Source of the DNA: Vibrio tapetis subsp. quintayensis
GTDB taxonomy: Bacteria > Pseudomonadota > Gammaproteobacteria > Enterobacterales > Vibrionaceae
NCBI RefSeq assembly: GCF_030409945.1
Contig: NZ_JAUFQV010000043.1
Span: 248,001-312,000, forward strand
Direction of reading: 5' to 3'
DNA: 64,000 bases
Positions 1-8,383 of this stretch are shown in pieces; position 1 is the stretch's first letter, and each line of letters opens with the position of its first letter. Made by a program: the position numbers and the translations under genes. The notes beneath the pieces were generated by a model. It made no database searches, had not been told where the DNA came from, and saw only the letters and a list, made by a program, of their open reading frames with translations.

Positions 1-1
1 G

Positions 2-199
2 TGCTGCGGATTCGCAGGAGACAAAGGGTTTACAACTCCAGAGCTAAACGCCTCCGCTCTGGCACCTTTAAAACCTCAAGTACCGGATGACTGTATTGAA
101 GGGTACTCCAACAGTCGGACTTGCGAAATTGGTTTGTCACAACACAGTGGCATAGAGTATCGCTCGATTTTGTATTTGGTTGATAAGGTCAGCGCGTAG
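2..199 (+). CDS. FAD/Fe-S D-lactate dehydrogenase-type oxidoreductase, C-terminal end only
   Basis: Frame 2 is open from the window edge to a TAG at 197-199 and encodes 65 residues. It begins with CCGFAGDKGF and continues through SRTCEIGLSQ and YRSILYLVDK. The CCG-AGD and SRTCEIG-S motifs are the iron-sulfur (CCG-type) C-terminal domain found at the end of large (about 940 residue) membrane-associated FAD-binding D-lactate dehydrogenases and YdiJ-like proteins, which pass electrons from a 2-hydroxyacid to the respiratory chain. Only the last part is visible, so substrate and total length cannot be judged. It ends 60 bases before alkB on the same strand. Seen: motifs and stop. Inferred: enzyme class. 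Confidence 0.75.
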   Translation, partial: CCGFAGDKGFTTPELNASALAPLKPQVPDDCIEGYSNSRTCEIGLSQHSGIEYRSILYLVDKVSA

Positions 200-259
200 A
201 GGCTATATTGGAGTATGGTGAGTTTTAAACTCAGATAAATAGAAATTGTAGGGAAGCAA

Positions 260-850
260 ATGGCACACCTTGAGTCGAATGTTTGGCATGAGTTGCAAAA
301 CGCTTCCCTATATTGGGCGCCGAATTTCATTAGTCAGGAAGAGGCGAGCGAACTATTTTGCCAACTAGAGAAGCAATTAAAGTGGCGAAATGACAATATC
401 ACGCTATTTGGAAAAACCATGCCAATCCCCCGATTACAGGCTTGGTATGGCGAGCGTGATTATTGCTACTCTAATATATTGATGCAAGCAAACGAATGGT
501 CGCCTTTGTTACTCGATTTAAAACATCGTTGCGAGCAAGTTTCAGGCTCTAGGTTCAACTCCGTATTAGCCAACCTTTATCGCAATGGAAGCGATTCTAA
601 TGGATGGCATAGCGATAACGAGCCTGAACTAGGCAACAACCCCGTGATTGCTTCGCTGAGTTTTGGTGAAACACGCCGATTTCTCGTTAAGCATCGACAC
701 ACTAAGCAAAAACTTACCTTTGAGTTATCTCCAGGAAGTTTATTGATAATGGCAGGTGAGATGCAGACCCATTGGCAGCATACAGTGCCGAAAACTAAGA
801 TCGAGAAATCCGGGAGATTAAACCTAACGTTTCGCTATATCTACGAATAG
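260..850 (+). CDS. alkB: AlkB-family 2-oxoglutarate/Fe(II) dioxygenase
   Basis: A 196-residue AlkB-type oxidative demethylase, expected to repair N-alkylated bases (1-meA, 3-meC) in DNA or RNA in the cytosol. The double-stranded beta-helix core shows the iron ligands H117 and D119 in GWHSDNE and H174 in QHTVPK. The 2-oxoglutarate-binding arginines are R186 and R192 in GRLNLTFRYI. The HSDNE form resembles the human ALKBH2/3-like group more than E. coli AlkB (HQDKDE). Start ATG 260 follows a GGGAAGC SD. The gene stands alone between an oxidoreductase tail and a convergent VOC gene, so no ada partner is visible. Confidence 0.9.
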   Translation: MAHLESNVWHELQNASLYWAPNFISQEEASELFCQLEKQLKWRNDNITLFGKTMPIPRLQAWYGERDYCYSNILMQANEWSPLLLDLKHRCEQVSGSRFNSVLANLYRNGSDSNGWHSDNEPELGNNPVIASLSFGETRRFLVKHRHTKQKLTFELSPGSLLIMAGEMQTHWQHTVPKTKIEKSGRLNLTFRYIYE

Positions 851-881
851 AAAATCAGTTAATCGCAGCGTAGCCGTTAAT

Positions 882-1247
882 CTATCTGTTTTCCGCTATT
901 CGCCATAATACGCCACTAGGGTCGGTTAGGCAGAATTCAAGCATACCCCAAGGTTGATTAACCAACTCTGAAATTTGCGCGCCAAATTCTTTAACTAGAT
1001 CCAGCGACAACACATGCTCATGCCAGCTTTCCGCATCTTCAACCAGTAGGTGCATCATAGAGTTGTTGCAATGAAGCGGCTCATAAAAATCTTGCAGCAA
1101 AAAAGAGCATACTCCGGATTTAAAATAGGCAATGCCATCAAATTCTGACGCCATTTGAAACCCAATCTTTTGATAAAAACGCTTAGAAAGCTCAAAGTTT
1201 TTGGCAGGCACGAACGATTTTATTTCTACAGTTTCTAAGTTTCTCAT
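882..1247 (-). CDS. VOC (glyoxalase/bleomycin resistance) family protein
   Basis: A single-domain vicinal oxygen chelate protein of 121 residues. It opens with a beta strand followed by FVPAKNFELSKRFYQKIGF, the usual first beta-alpha-beta module, and ends with the second module GMLEFCLTDPSGVLWRI, which carries a typical EF-TDPSG metal-ligand strand. VOC proteins bind a divalent metal and act as lyases, dioxygenases or drug-binding proteins; the substrate cannot be told from sequence. ATG 1247 gives a normal VOC N-terminus. An upstream TTG at 1277 would add ten residues with no family match. The gene converges on alkB with 31 bases between stops. Confidence 0.8.
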   Translation of the reverse strand: MRNLETVEIKSFVPAKNFELSKRFYQKIGFQMASEFDGIAYFKSGVCSFLLQDFYEPLHCNNSMMHLLVEDAESWHEHVLSLDLVKEFGAQISELVNQPWGMLEFCLTDPSGVLWRIAENR

Positions 1248-1319
1248 AGACCGTTTTCTCAACTGGCTGAAGTACAATAGTGTGAAACGCTTTGTGGAAT
1301 CGAATATTTAGCAGTAAAT

Positions 1320-1338
1320 GATAATGATAACTATAAAC
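1320..1338. promoter_or_regulatory. Possible Fur-box-like site
   Basis: The stretch GATAATGATAACTATAAAC matches the classical 19-base Fur consensus at 15 of 19 positions, with the left half perfect. It lies in the 212-base divergent gap between the VOC gene (minus) and the unknown gene at 1460 (plus). AT-rich Vibrio spacers produce such matches by chance, so this is a candidate only. Confidence 0.3.
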
Positions 1339-1459
1339 AATGATGGAGGCATACTACCAACAACGTAACGATATTGCTAAATTTTATACGGTCGGTAGTA
1401 CGCATAACTGATTGGTATGATAAACTAGATGAATAGAAATCAGTGTTACGTGATCTAAT

Positions 1460-1963
1460 ATGAAATTACTAGCCGACAAAACAGGCGAGCAGTACCTGAA
1501 TGTTATTGAATCGGATGGAGATTCCGTTTTGGTTCAATTTATATCGAACGAGGGTGCACCAAAAGGCAAGCCATTTCGTGATTCAATGAAAGGGTTACTT
1601 CTTGTTGGTTGGACGGCGCGAACCACATCTTCAGCCATCGGTTTGTACCGGTTCAAGCAAGGATATTTAGAAGATGAGCATGTGAGTTTTGCATTGCATC
1701 AACTATTTCCACTCGGGAGAATGGTCAAGCTTCCAACAGGAGAGACCGCGCAGATTGCAAGCTATGCCAATACTCACGCAGATGGGTATTACATGTATCT
1801 ACAAAAGCCGGATGACTCCGAGCTAACAAGGATGAAAATCTCTCCAGAGTGGCAACTTCTCCCATCAACAGAGCTGCTCGCACTGCCGTATTACCCGAGA
1901 GCAAAGACAGAAGCCGAGATTCAGGTGATTGACGAATTTGATCTTTGGGCTCAAGGCTTTTAG
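1460..1963 (+). CDS. Hypothetical protein, 167 aa
   Basis: I do not recognise this family. The protein is soluble, without signal peptide or membrane segment. The central part, around residues 85-125, contains LPTGETAQIASYANTHADGYYMYL, which looks like a small beta-rich repeat, and the C-terminus is acidic. Start ATG 1460 has no strong SD. The coding character looks real: ordinary codon use and a long open frame with flanking stops. It is convergent with the dienelactone hydrolase gene and divergent from the VOC gene across a spacer holding a Fur-like match. Function unknown. Confidence 0.6.
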   Translation: MKLLADKTGEQYLNVIESDGDSVLVQFISNEGAPKGKPFRDSMKGLLLVGWTARTTSSAIGLYRFKQGYLEDEHVSFALHQLFPLGRMVKLPTGETAQIASYANTHADGYYMYLQKPDDSELTRMKISPEWQLLPSTELLALPYYPRAKTEAEIQVIDEFDLWAQGF

Positions 1964-2032
1964 CGAACTACTATCCCTAGTGGGGACTTTCCGCTTTTGA
2001 ATGTGACGATTGTTGTTTTTACAATGACGAGA

Positions 2033-2059
2033 TGAGTTGAGCATAAGCGCGTCAACTCA
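2033..2059. repeat. Inverted repeat between convergent genes
   Basis: Arms TGAGTTGA and TCAACTCA are separated by 11 bases between the stops of the unknown gene (plus) and the dienelactone hydrolase (minus). There is no T-run, so it is at best a weak transcription end. Confidence 0.3.
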
Positions 2060-2076
2060 ACTCGATATGTCACGTA

Positions 2077-2985
2077 TCAACTGAGGTGTTGACCAAAAAA
2101 CTCTATGGTTCGGCTCCAGGCTAATTCGGCTTCAGCTTCGGCGTAACGGCCGGTTGAGTCGTTATGGAAACCGTGATTGACGTCTTCATAAATATGGGCA
2201 GTAAAGTCAGCGTTGACTTTTTTAAGTTCCATTTCGTAGTCAGGCCAAGTTCCATTTACGCGTTTGTCCAAGCCTGCAAATTGAATGAGCAGCGGGCCTT
2301 TTACATTTTTTCTTAGTTCTGGTGCGGCTGGCGTCCCATAAAAAGGCACGCCTGCGTCTAATTGATCAGGCATAACAGCTGCGAGCATATTGACAATGTA
2401 CCCACCAAAGCAGAACCCGACTGCACCCAACTTGCCATTACTCAATTCGTGAGACTTAATAAAGCCAGCGGCCGCAATGAAATCCTCTTCGATGTGGGCG
2501 CGAGACATGCTTTTTTGCATTGCGCGACCTTCGTCATCATTACCAGGGTAACCACCTAGGGGATATAAGGCGTCGGGAGCAAACGCAATAAACCCTTTTG
2601 CTGCTAATCTTCGGGCTACGTCTTTAATGTATGGGTTAAGCCCTCGGTTCTCATGAATAACTAACACAACTGGGGCACTGTCTTTTAATTCTCGTGGCAC
2701 CACTAGGTAACCTTGCCCCTCGCCACTGCCTTTCGGAGATGGAAATTTCTCATAGGTGGCTTTTATGGAGGCGTCGTTAAAGGAGACTTGCTCCGCTAAA
2801 GCGTAATTTGGTATTAAAGCAGACGTCAGCGTTGTCATGGTAAAGCCTAACGCGACCAATCCTGAAAGCCGGCCCATAAATTCTCGGCGATTAATCAGCC
2901 CATGCGCGTATTCGTCGTACCAATCAAATGCTTCTTGGGGGATCGCTCTGCTATTACCCATTTGGTCGTTATTCTCTTGAGTCAT
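2077..2985 (-). CDS. Dienelactone hydrolase family protein, Tat-exported
   Basis: A 302-residue alpha/beta hydrolase. Residues about 33-66 form a twin-arginine signal (NRREFMGRLSG followed by a hydrophobic stretch ending in ALA), so export to the periplasm as a folded protein is expected. The catalytic triad reads C192 (GFCFGG), D240 and H271 (NHGF). Its spacings of 48 and 31 residues are exactly those of the classic dienelactone hydrolase triad C123, D171, H202. Family members hydrolyse carboxymethylenebutenolide or related esters; no chlorocatechol genes are nearby, so the substrate is unknown. The N-terminal extension before the Tat motif is about 32 residues, typical for this exported subgroup. 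The gene is monocistronic. Confidence 0.92.
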   Translation of the reverse strand: MTQENNDQMGNSRAIPQEAFDWYDEYAHGLINRREFMGRLSGLVALGFTMTTLTSALIPNYALAEQVSFNDASIKATYEKFPSPKGSGEGQGYLVVPRELKDSAPVVLVIHENRGLNPYIKDVARRLAAKGFIAFAPDALYPLGGYPGNDDEGRAMQKSMSRAHIEEDFIAAAGFIKSHELSNGKLGAVGFCFGGYIVNMLAAVMPDQLDAGVPFYGTPAAPELRKNVKGPLLIQFAGLDKRVNGTWPDYEMELKKVNADFTAHIYEDVNHGFHNDSTGRYAEAEAELAWSRTIEFFGQHLS

Positions 2986-3160
2986 TGTTCTTCCTTGTTG
3001 ATGTGCGCTGATAAAACATAAGCCAGTAATTCATCAATTATCAATTAAAGCGTAGCCAGCAATGATAGAGAGCGGTAATTATTTACACAGATTTACAAAG
3101 CGGTGGATGAAGGCCTAAATATGTGGGTAACTAATGTGGGTGATAAGGGAAAGGGGTTAG

Positions 3161-3194
3161 AAAAGAGCAACACAGAAACTGCGTTGCTCTTTTT
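3161..3194. terminator. Bidirectional rho-independent terminator
   Basis: Perfect 11-base arms AAAAGAGCAAC and GTTGCTCTTTT flank an 11-base loop, with a T-run on both strands. It sits 39 bases beyond the stop of the minus-strand BCCT gene and would end the bet transcript. Confidence 0.8.
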
Positions 3195-3232
3195 GTTACT
3201 TCAAACAAAATTTGTGTTCAATTCGAGCCGAA

Positions 3233-4450
3233 TTAGTTAGCTAAATTAATCTTAGCAAAGTCAATTTTGTTCGCTTTAGGAGAGCGTTTGATATCGACAA
3301 CTTGGCGGTAATGTGTCGCCATAATGTAACCGAAACAACCTAGGATTAAGGCAATGGCTAGTGCGCCAACCCACTGGATTTGTAAGAAATTCAATTTAAA
3401 CAGCAAGGTCAACCCACTTAGTAGGGCGATGTTGCCCAGCACATATTTGGTTTTACCAAAACGTTGAACCGTTAAGTTTAAGTTGTCGGTGTACAAACGA
3501 ACCAAAGAATCCAATGAATTTACAACAAAGGTGACTCCGACTAACACCATCGCCATGTTGTAGAAGCCGGTGACTGGGATCGCGTTGGCACTGTAATAGT
3601 AAAGAACCGTAAACCATACTGCGATAGGTAAAGATGGCACGACCATCATGGCAATCAACACTTGGTATGTACGTAATCCACCAACAAAACGAGCGGTAAA
3701 CTGGCCAATCATGATGCTCCATGCAAACCACCAGTAAAGGTAAAACTCATGGTAATCGTTGATCGGTAGGATGAACTTGTGAATGTTAGCGAAGTAATCA
3801 CCTAACAGACCGAACGTAGTGAAGAAGTCTCCAACACTTGAACCTTCCGACAAGAATGCGCCAGACCACATCAAGGCGATTAAACCTAGGAACAAAAAGC
3901 TACTGCCTAAGCTCAAAATACGAACGAAGCGAATGTTGGTGCTTGAATACACTGCCACTGCGATGACCGCAAAAACAATGAGGTAGAAGCTCCCTACTAC
4001 GGACTCTCCGTCACCCATCTCAGGTAGATACCAAGGTAGGTTCGAAAGTAATAAATAGGAGGTGAACGCACAGGTACCAATAATAACGAGGTTATTGATG
4101 AACTTGATCAGTGGTATCTCAAAGAACTTAACGCGCGGTTCGATGACACAAAAGTAAAAACAAGTTAGGAAGTAGAAAGCCCAAATGAAGAATGCCCAAA
4201 AGCCAAATTCGATGGCCAACGGATTAGTGAAGGAGTATTCAGGGCTGGTTGCTAAATCGGCATAGCCTGCGAACTCGGTCAACGGGAACATAACAAGCCC
4301 CACATCTAGACCGGAAGTGAACAGGATAGCGATAAATGTAAAGGTGCGAACGGGTGTTACCCCAATGCACTTCACATTCCCCCAGCGGTAGATAACAAAA
4401 GCGATAGCAGCAAACGTAAATAGAATGCCTATTGATAGCCAAGTAGTCAT
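3233..4450 (-). CDS. Short, divergent BCCT-family (betaine/choline/carnitine) transporter
   Basis: About 405 residues and roughly ten hydrophobic segments, compared with 500-680 residues and twelve segments in typical BCCT carriers. The N-terminus begins where BCCT proteins enter transmembrane segment 3, so the usual first segments are largely absent. The glycine motif GMGIG is replaced by GLDVG (TSGLDVGLVMFPLTEF). The hallmark region is recognisable as YWWFAWSIMIGQFTARFVGG, aligning to the WWxSWxPFVGxFIARxxxG signature. ATG 4450 has a GAGG SD seven bases upstream, whereas the longer TTG start at 4477 does not. It lies downstream of betB-betA on the same strand, so uptake of choline or a related quaternary amine is the likely role, by context. 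Confidence 0.8.
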   Translation of the reverse strand: MTTWLSIGILFTFAAIAFVIYRWGNVKCIGVTPVRTFTFIAILFTSGLDVGLVMFPLTEFAGYADLATSPEYSFTNPLAIEFGFWAFFIWAFYFLTCFYFCVIEPRVKFFEIPLIKFINNLVIIGTCAFTSYLLLSNLPWYLPEMGDGESVVGSFYLIVFAVIAVAVYSSTNIRFVRILSLGSSFLFLGLIALMWSGAFLSEGSSVGDFFTTFGLLGDYFANIHKFILPINDYHEFYLYWWFAWSIMIGQFTARFVGGLRTYQVLIAMMVVPSLPIAVWFTVLYYYSANAIPVTGFYNMAMVLVGVTFVVNSLDSLVRLYTDNLNLTVQRFGKTKYVLGNIALLSGLTLLFKLNFLQIQWVGALAIALILGCFGYIMATHYRQVVDIKRSPKANKIDFAKINLAN

Positions 4451-4650
4451 TATTTGGCCTCGAGGTGTGTATAGCAAGCAAACATAATTAAATCCTTATT
4501 TATGTTTAATGCGATGTTAGCTTTCTTTAGGACGGCCTTAGCCATCGGCTCTTAAACCTCTTTTTATCGAGAGTGAGAACCAAAGAAGCGCAACAAAGCG
4601 AATTGGACCATTTGCGAATCTCGCCTAGGTTGGTCGTGTACCTCATAAGA

Positions 4651-4682
4651 GCCATCACGAAGTGGTTATTCCAAGTGATGGC
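4651..4682. repeat. Hairpin between betA and the BCCT gene
   Basis: Arms GCCATCAC and GTGATGGC enclose 16 bases in the 263-base spacer between betA and the transporter. On the minus strand no T-run follows, so it may be an mRNA processing or stability element, or an attenuator, rather than a terminator. The spacer otherwise shows no gene. Confidence 0.4.
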
Positions 4683-4713
4683 AATGAATTCTTAGTTATT
4701 TTTTTAGAAGCAA

Positions 4714-6408
4714 TTACTTACTGGTCGTTAGTTCTCGCTTGGGTGCTTTCAATCTTTGTGTGGTCTGCCAATCATCTGCAATAACAACGGTGGCTTCGTT
4801 TGGCGCTAACATGTCATTGCCAAGGATGAGATCGGCAGCGCGTTCGGCGACCATGATGGTTGGAGAGTTTAAGTTTCCGTTTGGAATTGTTGGAAATATG
4901 GACGAGTCGACAACACGTAATCCATTAATGCCGTGTACTTTGGTTTCGGAGTCCACCACAGCCATTTCATCTTCGCCCATTTTGCAAGAACATGACGGGT
5001 GGTAAGCACTCTCTACAGCACTTCTAACAAATTTGTCGATTTCTTCGTCAGACTGAACCGATAAGCCGGGTTGAATTTCTTCACCTCGGAATTCGTCTAA
5101 ACCCGGTTGATTAATGATTTCACGTGTTAAGCGAACACAAGCGCGGAAACCTTCAATATCTTCTTGATTCTGTAGATAATTGAACTGAATCTTGGGTGCT
5201 ACGTGGGGATCACTTGAAGCGACTTTCACAAAACCACGGCTCTTGGGTTTGTTGTGCCCAATGTGTACTTGGAAACCATGACCAGCAAACGCTTCTTTGC
5301 CGTCATAACGCATGGCGGCTGGAAGGAAATGGTACTGTAGATCTGGCCATTCCAAATTCTCTTTAGAGCGAATAAACCCACAAGATTCAAAGTGGTTGGT
5401 TGCCCCTAAGCCAGACTTATCTAAAATCCAACGAGTGCCTATCCATAGTTTATTTAAGGGATCTAATTTGCCATTTAGCGAGATCGGCTTCAGGCACTTA
5501 AATTGGAAGTAGAACTCAAGGTGGTCTTGTAAGTTTTCACCCACCCCAGGCAGTTCATGTATCTGCTCAATGCCAGCGTCAGCCAGTGTTTTCTCACCAC
5601 CAATACCAGACAATTGCAAAATGTGTGGTGAGCCAACCGAACCGGCAGAAAGCACGACTTCTTTGTTACAACGAACATCCACCATTTTGCCTTTGCGTTC
5701 GTAGCGAATACCGACCGCAGTTTTGTCTTCAAGCAGAACTTTGTGAACTAACGCGTGAGTAACAACGGTGAGGTTATCTCGCTTCATTGCCGGTCTTAGG
5801 TAGGCATTGGAAGTAGACCAGCGCACGCCGTTTTTTACGGTCATGTGCATTGGGCCAAAGCCTTCTTGTTGCTCGGCGTTATAATCGCGGGTTGCCATGT
5901 ACCCGGCATCTACCCCTGCGTCGACAAACGCTTGGTACAACGGGTTTTTCATATTATTGCCGTTGTTCACGCCAAGAGGGCCAGAATCGCCACGATAATC
6001 ATTGCCACCGAAAGACCAAGTTTCTGCTTTTTTGAAATACGGTAGACAGTGGGCGTAATCCCAGCCTTTGGCACCGTGCTGTTGCCACTCATCGAAGTCG
6101 CGAGCATGGCCGCGAACATAGACCATGCCATTGATGGATGAAGAACCACCAAGTACTTTACCGCGAGGGCAGTGCATATTGCGGTTATCTAAAAAAGGCT
6201 CGGCTTCTGTTTCAAATTGCCACGCGTATTTCTTGGTATTCATTGGAATAGACAAAGCGGTCGGCATTTGGATGAAAATGCTCTTGTCACTGCCACCTGT
6301 TTCTAAAAGGAGTACCTCGTTATTTGGGTTCTCTGATAGACGGTTCGCCAATACACAGCCTGCGCTGCCTGCGCCAACAATGATGTAATCTGGTTGTTTG
6401 ATGCTCAT
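4714..6408 (-). CDS. betA: Choline dehydrogenase
   Basis: A 564-residue GMC-family flavoprotein that oxidises choline to betaine aldehyde at the inner membrane, feeding electrons to the respiratory chain. The FAD-binding GAGSAG is at residues 12-17. The GMC signature follows as [21 protein letters not shown]. The catalytic pair is H470 ([11 protein letters not shown]) and N514 (GNLNSPT), 44 residues apart as in choline oxidase (H466/N510). Length matches E. coli BetA (556). It starts 9 bases after the betB stop with AAGGA as SD, so the two are co-transcribed. No betI repressor is next to the genes, unlike the classic betIBA order. Confidence 0.93.
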   Translation of the reverse strand: MSIKQPDYIIVGAGSAGCVLANRLSENPNNEVLLLETGGSDKSIFIQMPTALSIPMNTKKYAWQFETEAEPFLDNRNMHCPRGKVLGGSSSINGMVYVRGHARDFDEWQQHGAKGWDYAHCLPYFKKAETWSFGGNDYRGDSGPLGVNNGNNMKNPLYQAFVDAGVDAGYMATRDYNAEQQEGFGPMHMTVKNGVRWSTSNAYLRPAMKRDNLTVVTHALVHKVLLEDKTAVGIRYERKGKMVDVRCNKEVVLSAGSVGSPHILQLSGIGGEKTLADAGIEQIHELPGVGENLQDHLEFYFQFKCLKPISLNGKLDPLNKLWIGTRWILDKSGLGATNHFESCGFIRSKENLEWPDLQYHFLPAAMRYDGKEAFAGHGFQVHIGHNKPKSRGFVKVASSDPHVAPKIQFNYLQNQEDIEGFRACVRLTREIINQPGLDEFRGEEIQPGLSVQSDEEIDKFVRSAVESAYHPSCSCKMGEDEMAVVDSETKVHGINGLRVVDSSIFPTIPNGNLNSPTIMVAERAADLILGNDMLAPNEATVVIADDWQTTQRLKAPKRELTTSK

Positions 6409-6417
6409 TGTCGTTCC

Positions 6418-7884
6418 TTAAAATGGGCTTTCGAGTGACTGCATACCTACGTATACCGATTTAATTTGGGTGTAAGCTTTTAGCGTTTCGCTGCCATTTT
6501 CACGGCCAATACCCGACATTTTGTAACCACCTACTGGCATTTCAGCAGGGGAGGCACCATAGGCATTTATCCAGCAAATTCCCGCTTCAATTTGGTGTAT
6601 CACGCGGTGAGCGCGGGTGATGTCTTGAGTGAAGACGGCTGCGGCTAAGCCAAGATGTGTGTTGTTGGCGCGAGAAATAACTTCTTCTTCATTCTCAAAT
6701 GTCAGGACTGACATGACAGGGCCGAAAATTTCTTCTTTGGCAATGGTCATGTCATCGGTGCAATCTGTGAAGATGGTCGGTGCTACGAAGAATCCGTTCG
6801 GCGCATTGTCAGGTTTAAGTGCAGTGCCACCTGTCAGGAGCGTAGCGCCCTCTGACTTGCCGATGTCGATGTATTCCAACACCTTTTTCTGATGATCTTT
6901 AGAGATCAGGGCACCAAAATTCGTATCTGGGTTTAACGGGTCTCCACACACAATATTTTTTGATGTGCGTTCGACTAGGCGCTCAATAAAGCGAGGGTAA
7001 ATGTCTTGTTGTACAAACACTCGTGTGCCGTTGGTACATACTTCACCTTGGGTGTAGAAGTTACCTAACATAGCCGCTGAAACAGCATTTTCGACATCAG
7101 CATCGCTGAAAATGATCAGTGGTGATTTACCACCTAGCTCCATGGTTACTTCTTTCAAAGAACCAGCCGCAGCGGCCATGACTTTCTTTCCTGTGCCCAC
7201 TTCGCCAGTAAAAGAAACTTTGGCGATGTCTTCATGGGATGTTAACCATGCGCCAACTCGGCCATCACCTTGTACAACATTGAACACACCGTCAGGTACT
7301 CCTGCTTGAGTAAAAATCTCAGCTAAGCGCAGAGCGCCACTTGGGGTTTCTTCAGAGGGTTTGAATATCATCGCGTTGCCACAAGCCAATGCTGGTGCTG
7401 CTTTCCAGCAAGCGATTTGTATCGGATAGTTCCACGCGCCGATACCAGCACAAATACCAAGAGGTTCACGGCGAGTGTAATAGAAATCGTCGCCGACAGA
7501 TTGTTGGTTACCCTCTATGCTCGGGGCTAGCCCGGCAAAGAACTCAATAGAATCAGCACCAGTGACGACGTCGACCTCGGAGGCTTCTTGCCAAGGTTTT
7601 CCAGTATCAATGACTTCTCCTTTGGCAAGTTCATCGTTGTTTTCACGCAATAGAGAAACCGCTTTTAATAGAATGCGGCTTCGTTCTGTTGGTGTCATCT
7701 TTGACCAAACGGAAAAACCGGCTTTTGCGCTGCTAATGGCGGCTTGTTGAATAACTTCGGTCGCAGTCTCGACCAAATAGCTCACTTCGCCTGTGGCGGG
7801 ATTGATGACCTCAAAAGTTTCACCGGTCTCGTTAGAGACGTATTGCCCATTGATGTAATTTTTATAGACGGCTAACGATGACAT
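6418..7884 (-). CDS. betB: Betaine aldehyde dehydrogenase
   Basis: A 488-residue NAD(P)-dependent aldehyde dehydrogenase completing choline to glycine betaine conversion. N151 (WNYP), E249 (TMELGG) and C283 (GEVCTNG) form the active site. The E to C distance of 34 matches BetB enzymes, and the [12 protein letters not shown] signature is BetB-specific. It is the first gene of the minus-strand bet transcript. ATG 7884 is preceded by GGAG at seven bases. Betaine made here would serve as osmoprotectant, in line with a marine lifestyle. Confidence 0.94.
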   Translation of the reverse strand: MSSLAVYKNYINGQYVSNETGETFEVINPATGEVSYLVETATEVIQQAAISSAKAGFSVWSKMTPTERSRILLKAVSLLRENNDELAKGEVIDTGKPWQEASEVDVVTGADSIEFFAGLAPSIEGNQQSVGDDFYYTRREPLGICAGIGAWNYPIQIACWKAAPALACGNAMIFKPSEETPSGALRLAEIFTQAGVPDGVFNVVQGDGRVGAWLTSHEDIAKVSFTGEVGTGKKVMAAAAGSLKEVTMELGGKSPLIIFSDADVENAVSAAMLGNFYTQGEVCTNGTRVFVQQDIYPRFIERLVERTSKNIVCGDPLNPDTNFGALISKDHQKKVLEYIDIGKSEGATLLTGGTALKPDNAPNGFFVAPTIFTDCTDDMTIAKEEIFGPVMSVLTFENEEEVISRANNTHLGLAAAVFTQDITRAHRVIHQIEAGICWINAYGASPAEMPVGGYKMSGIGRENGSETLKAYTQIKSVYVGMQSLESPF

Positions 7885-8383
7885 TAAGTTTCTCCATACT
7901 GCTTGTTCACGGCGTTAAATCTGGTGCGAAAATAGCGATTTTGTTAATCGGATCCATCAGAGTTTTTGCTCTATATGAAGGCGATAAAATTGCCCAAGCA
8001 AGTTCACTTGAGCATTAAATTAATTTCGATCCTAATGATTAGAGTACTAATGATCAAGTGATTAAATTTAGAAAATCCAAATTGATTTTTTGGTCGGGTG
8101 CAGCTAAGCTTATGTTTTAAATGGATTAATTGTTAAATAATTGATCGTTTTTGAGCCTATAAAAGAATATTCGTTACAGTTGTAAACATTCGTGCTGTAA
8201 CGAAAATGAAATTATTTGGTCATGTTTCGAGCATTTTGAGTTGAGTTCATCGCTTTTAGCGCGGTTTAATTCAATAGTAAATGTATGGTTTATAGATCTG
8301 AGAATCGAAAAAGACAGACTACAATGCAAGCAGCCCTAGCAGTATCGGACTCGCATTCATCTTGATTAAGGAAGAAAGGCACG
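7885..8383. promoter_or_regulatory. Divergent promoter region of betB and the acyltransferase
   Basis: A 499-base AT-rich gene-free spacer between two divergent starts. It holds a direct repeat CTAATGAT at 8032-8039 and 8047-8054 (15-base period, so on nearly the same helix side at 1.5 turns), and a long inverted repeat at 8170-8204 described separately. No small ORF with a credible SD was seen. Both directions would be controlled here; which regulator binds is unknown. Confidence 0.6.
8170..8204. repeat. Perfect inverted repeat, possible operator
   Basis: Arms TTCGTTACAG and CTGTAACGAA (10 of 10 complementary) are separated by 15 bases. Position is about 180 bases upstream of the acyltransferase start and about 290 bases upstream of betB. 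There is no T-run, which argues against a terminator. It could be a regulator binding site for the choline/betaine genes. Confidence 0.5.

Noticed and set aside
1-90. Possible tRNA or integron attC-like structure at the left edge (stem CCAGAGC / GCTCTGG)
   Set aside because: No TTCGA T-loop or matching acceptor stem, and no attC core sites. Frame 2 encodes a convincing dehydrogenase C-terminus, which explains the sequence.
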